Source: Halomonas sp.
Lineage (GTDB): Bacteria; Pseudomonadota; Gammaproteobacteria; Pseudomonadales; Halomonadaceae
NCBI RefSeq assembly: GCF_007692655.1
Contig: NZ_REBQ01000114.1
Coordinates: forward strand, 1-64,000
Direction of reading: 5' to 3'
DNA: 64,000 nucleotides
Under the pieces are notes generated by a model. It searched no databases. It was not told the DNA's origin and was given only the letters and a program-made list of their open reading frames with translations. Every line of letters starts with the position of its first letter. Position 1 is the first letter of the stretch. The translations under genes were made by a program, and so were the position numbers. Of the stretch, positions 62,865 through 64,000 are shown piece by piece.

Positions 62865-62980
62865 GGCGTCTCCTACCAAGGGATGAGGGCTAATCCTGCC
62901 ATCGGGCTATATCGCTATTGAGCATACTGAACAACACTGTTAATGCACCTTAAATAATCATAATACTCAGGAGCATGACA

Positions 62981-64000
62981 ATGATCTACGCCAACCCTGG
63001 TGATACCGGTTCAGTGGTGTCCTTTGAAAAACGCTACGGTAACTACATCGGTGGTGAATTTGTCGCCCCGGTGAAAGGTCAATACTTCGACAATATCAGC
63101 CCTGTTAATGGTCGCGTATTTTGCGAGATCCCCCGCTCTAGCGCTGAAGATATCGATAAGGCGCTGGATGCTGCCCACCAGGCAGCGCCTGCTTGGGGGA
63201 AAACCTCGGTTCAAGAACGCAGTAATATTCTGTTGAAGATCGCTGACCGTATAGAGCAGAACCTGGAAATGCTCGCGGTAGCTGAAACCTGGGATAACGG
63301 TAAAGCGGTACGTGAAACCCTTAATGCCGATATTCCCCTTGCCGTTGACCACTTCCGCTACTTCGCTGGCTGCCTGCGCTCCCAGGAAGGTACTGCGGCG
63401 GATATCGACGCCAACACCGTCTCCTACCATTTCCATGAACCCTTGGGCGTGGTGGGACAGATTATCCCTTGGAACTTCCCGATCTTAATGGCTGCCTGGA
63501 AGCTGGCGCCTGCACTGGCCGCGGGTAACTGCGTCATTTTAAAACCCGCCGAGCAAACTCCCGCCTCCATTCTGAAAGTAATGGAAGTGATTGGCGATCT
63601 GTTACCGCCGGGTGTACTCAATATTGTAAATGGCTTTGGCGCCGAAGCGGGTCAAGCGCTGGCCACCAGCAAGCGTATCGCCAAAATCGCCTTTACTGGT
63701 TCCACTCCCGTGGGCTCGCATATCCTTAAATGCGCGGCAGAAAATATTATTCCCTCCACCGTAGAGCTAGGTGGCAAATCACCTAATATCTACTTTGCCG
63801 ATATCATGAATGCCGAACCGACATTCATTGATAAAGCGGTCGAGGGGCTTGTGCTGGCATTCTTTAACCAGGGCGAAGTATGTACCTGTCCGTCGCGTGC
63901 GTTGATCCAAGAAAGTATGTATGACGAGTTCATGGCCAAGGTGATTGAACGCACGAAAACGATCAAACGTGGCAACCCGCTGGATACCGACGTACAGGTG
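62981..64000 (+). CDS. NAD-dependent aldehyde dehydrogenase, ExaC/AldB type (5' part)
   Basis: Oxidises acetaldehyde or similar aldehydes to acids. The first 340 residues are visible and the gene runs off the right edge; about 506 is usual. [21 protein letters not shown] near 163-183, ELGGKSP with Glu262 and the catalytic Cys301 in [12 protein letters not shown], typical of ExaC/AldB, are intact. ATG 62981 has CAGGAG seven bases before. It is divergent from the AgmR/ErbR-like regulator and follows the FIST-kinase pair, the order seen around ethanol oxidation in Pseudomonas. Confidence 0.93.
   Translation, partial: MIYANPGDTGSVVSFEKRYGNYIGGEFVAPVKGQYFDNISPVNGRVFCEIPRSSAEDIDKALDAAHQAAPAWGKTSVQERSNILLKIADRIEQNLEMLAVAETWDNGKAVRETLNADIPLAVDHFRYFAGCLRSQEGTAADIDANTVSYHFHEPLGVVGQIIPWNFPILMAAWKLAPALAAGNCVILKPAEQTPASILKVMEVIGDLLPPGVLNIVNGFGAEAGQALATSKRIAKIAFTGSTPVGSHILKCAAENIIPSTVELGGKSPNIYFADIMNAEPTFIDKAVEGLVLAFFNQGEVCTCPSRALIQESMYDEFMAKVIERTKTIKRGNPLDTDVQV

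Noticed and set aside
1-64000. tRNA, rRNA, prophage or complete insertion sequence
   Set aside because: No cloverleaf, rRNA core, transposase or integrase sequence was recognised on either strand by eye.

Overview
The window looks like a chromosomal segment of a halophilic gammaproteobacterium of the Halomonadaceae (Halomonas/Vreelandella type). This is inferred from the mid-50s GC content by eye, the dense load of TRAP transporters (two DctPQM sets plus a TAXI-type set with a UspA partner), a phasin, and gene-family mixes usual in that group. No rRNA, tRNA, CRISPR array, prophage or intact insertion sequence was seen. Most of the DNA is metabolic: carboxylate uptake, C2 (glycolate/glyoxylate) metabolism, purine (urate/ureide) degradation, molybdate uptake and sensory genes.

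Layout. 1-1717: the 5' part of glcD (minus) diverges from a GlcC-like regulator. 1765-13262: a GntR regulator, an HbpS/GlcG-like protein, a DctPQM TRAP importer, a crotonase homologue, a CaiB/BaiF CoA-transferase, a class V (glyoxylate-type) aminotransferase, a 1000-residue FAD/FeS oxidoreductase and a gamma-carbonic-anhydrase-like protein form a probable catabolic cluster of unknown substrate. 13378-17446: a lactate/glycolate permease, two glutathione transferases and a phasin. 17542-20580: uraD, uraH, puuD and a GntR regulator turn urate into allantoin. 20929-26706: a peptide-type ABC importer behind a textbook sigma-54 promoter. 26863-31027: ilvY, ilvC, modF. 31066-32430: a small scar with a toxin-antitoxin pair, an orphan Phd-type antitoxin and what resembles a group II intron 5' fragment. 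32436-41722: hydantoin/allantoin racemase, puuE, an RpiR regulator, a polar amino-acid-type ABC importer, a YfcC permease, ureidoglycine aminohydrolase and ureidoglycolate lyase complete much of the route to glyoxylate. 41827-47316: pyruvate kinase, modABC, a DUF192 protein and an EamA exporter. 47676-55484: a second DctPQM and a TAXI-TRAP with UspA. 55922-64000: a DUF2189 membrane protein, then an overlapping four-gene sensory operon (Moco-fold protein, hybrid kinase, FIST protein, hybrid kinase), a convergent AgmR/ErbR-like response regulator and the 5' part of an aldehyde dehydrogenase.

How it fits together. The purine genes, though split into two blocks 12 kb apart, share a TTGTATACAA-type palindrome at the uraD/uraH, racemase, puuE and allE promoters and upstream of the sigma-54-driven ABC operon, so one regulator (best candidate: the GntR protein beside puuD) probably commands all of them. 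A second, 17-base shared site marks the polar ABC operon and the YfcC/allE divergent promoter and is best assigned to the RpiR protein. A third shared site, TTGGTC-NN-ACCAGT minus its last variable positions, links glcD/glcC with the lactate/glycolate permease. Glyoxylate made from ureides could be handled by the C2 enzymes at the left end. Xanthine dehydrogenase and allantoate amidohydrolase are not in the window; modABC and modF nearby would supply molybdenum for the former.

All identifications are from reading protein sequences and motifs; no database search was run.
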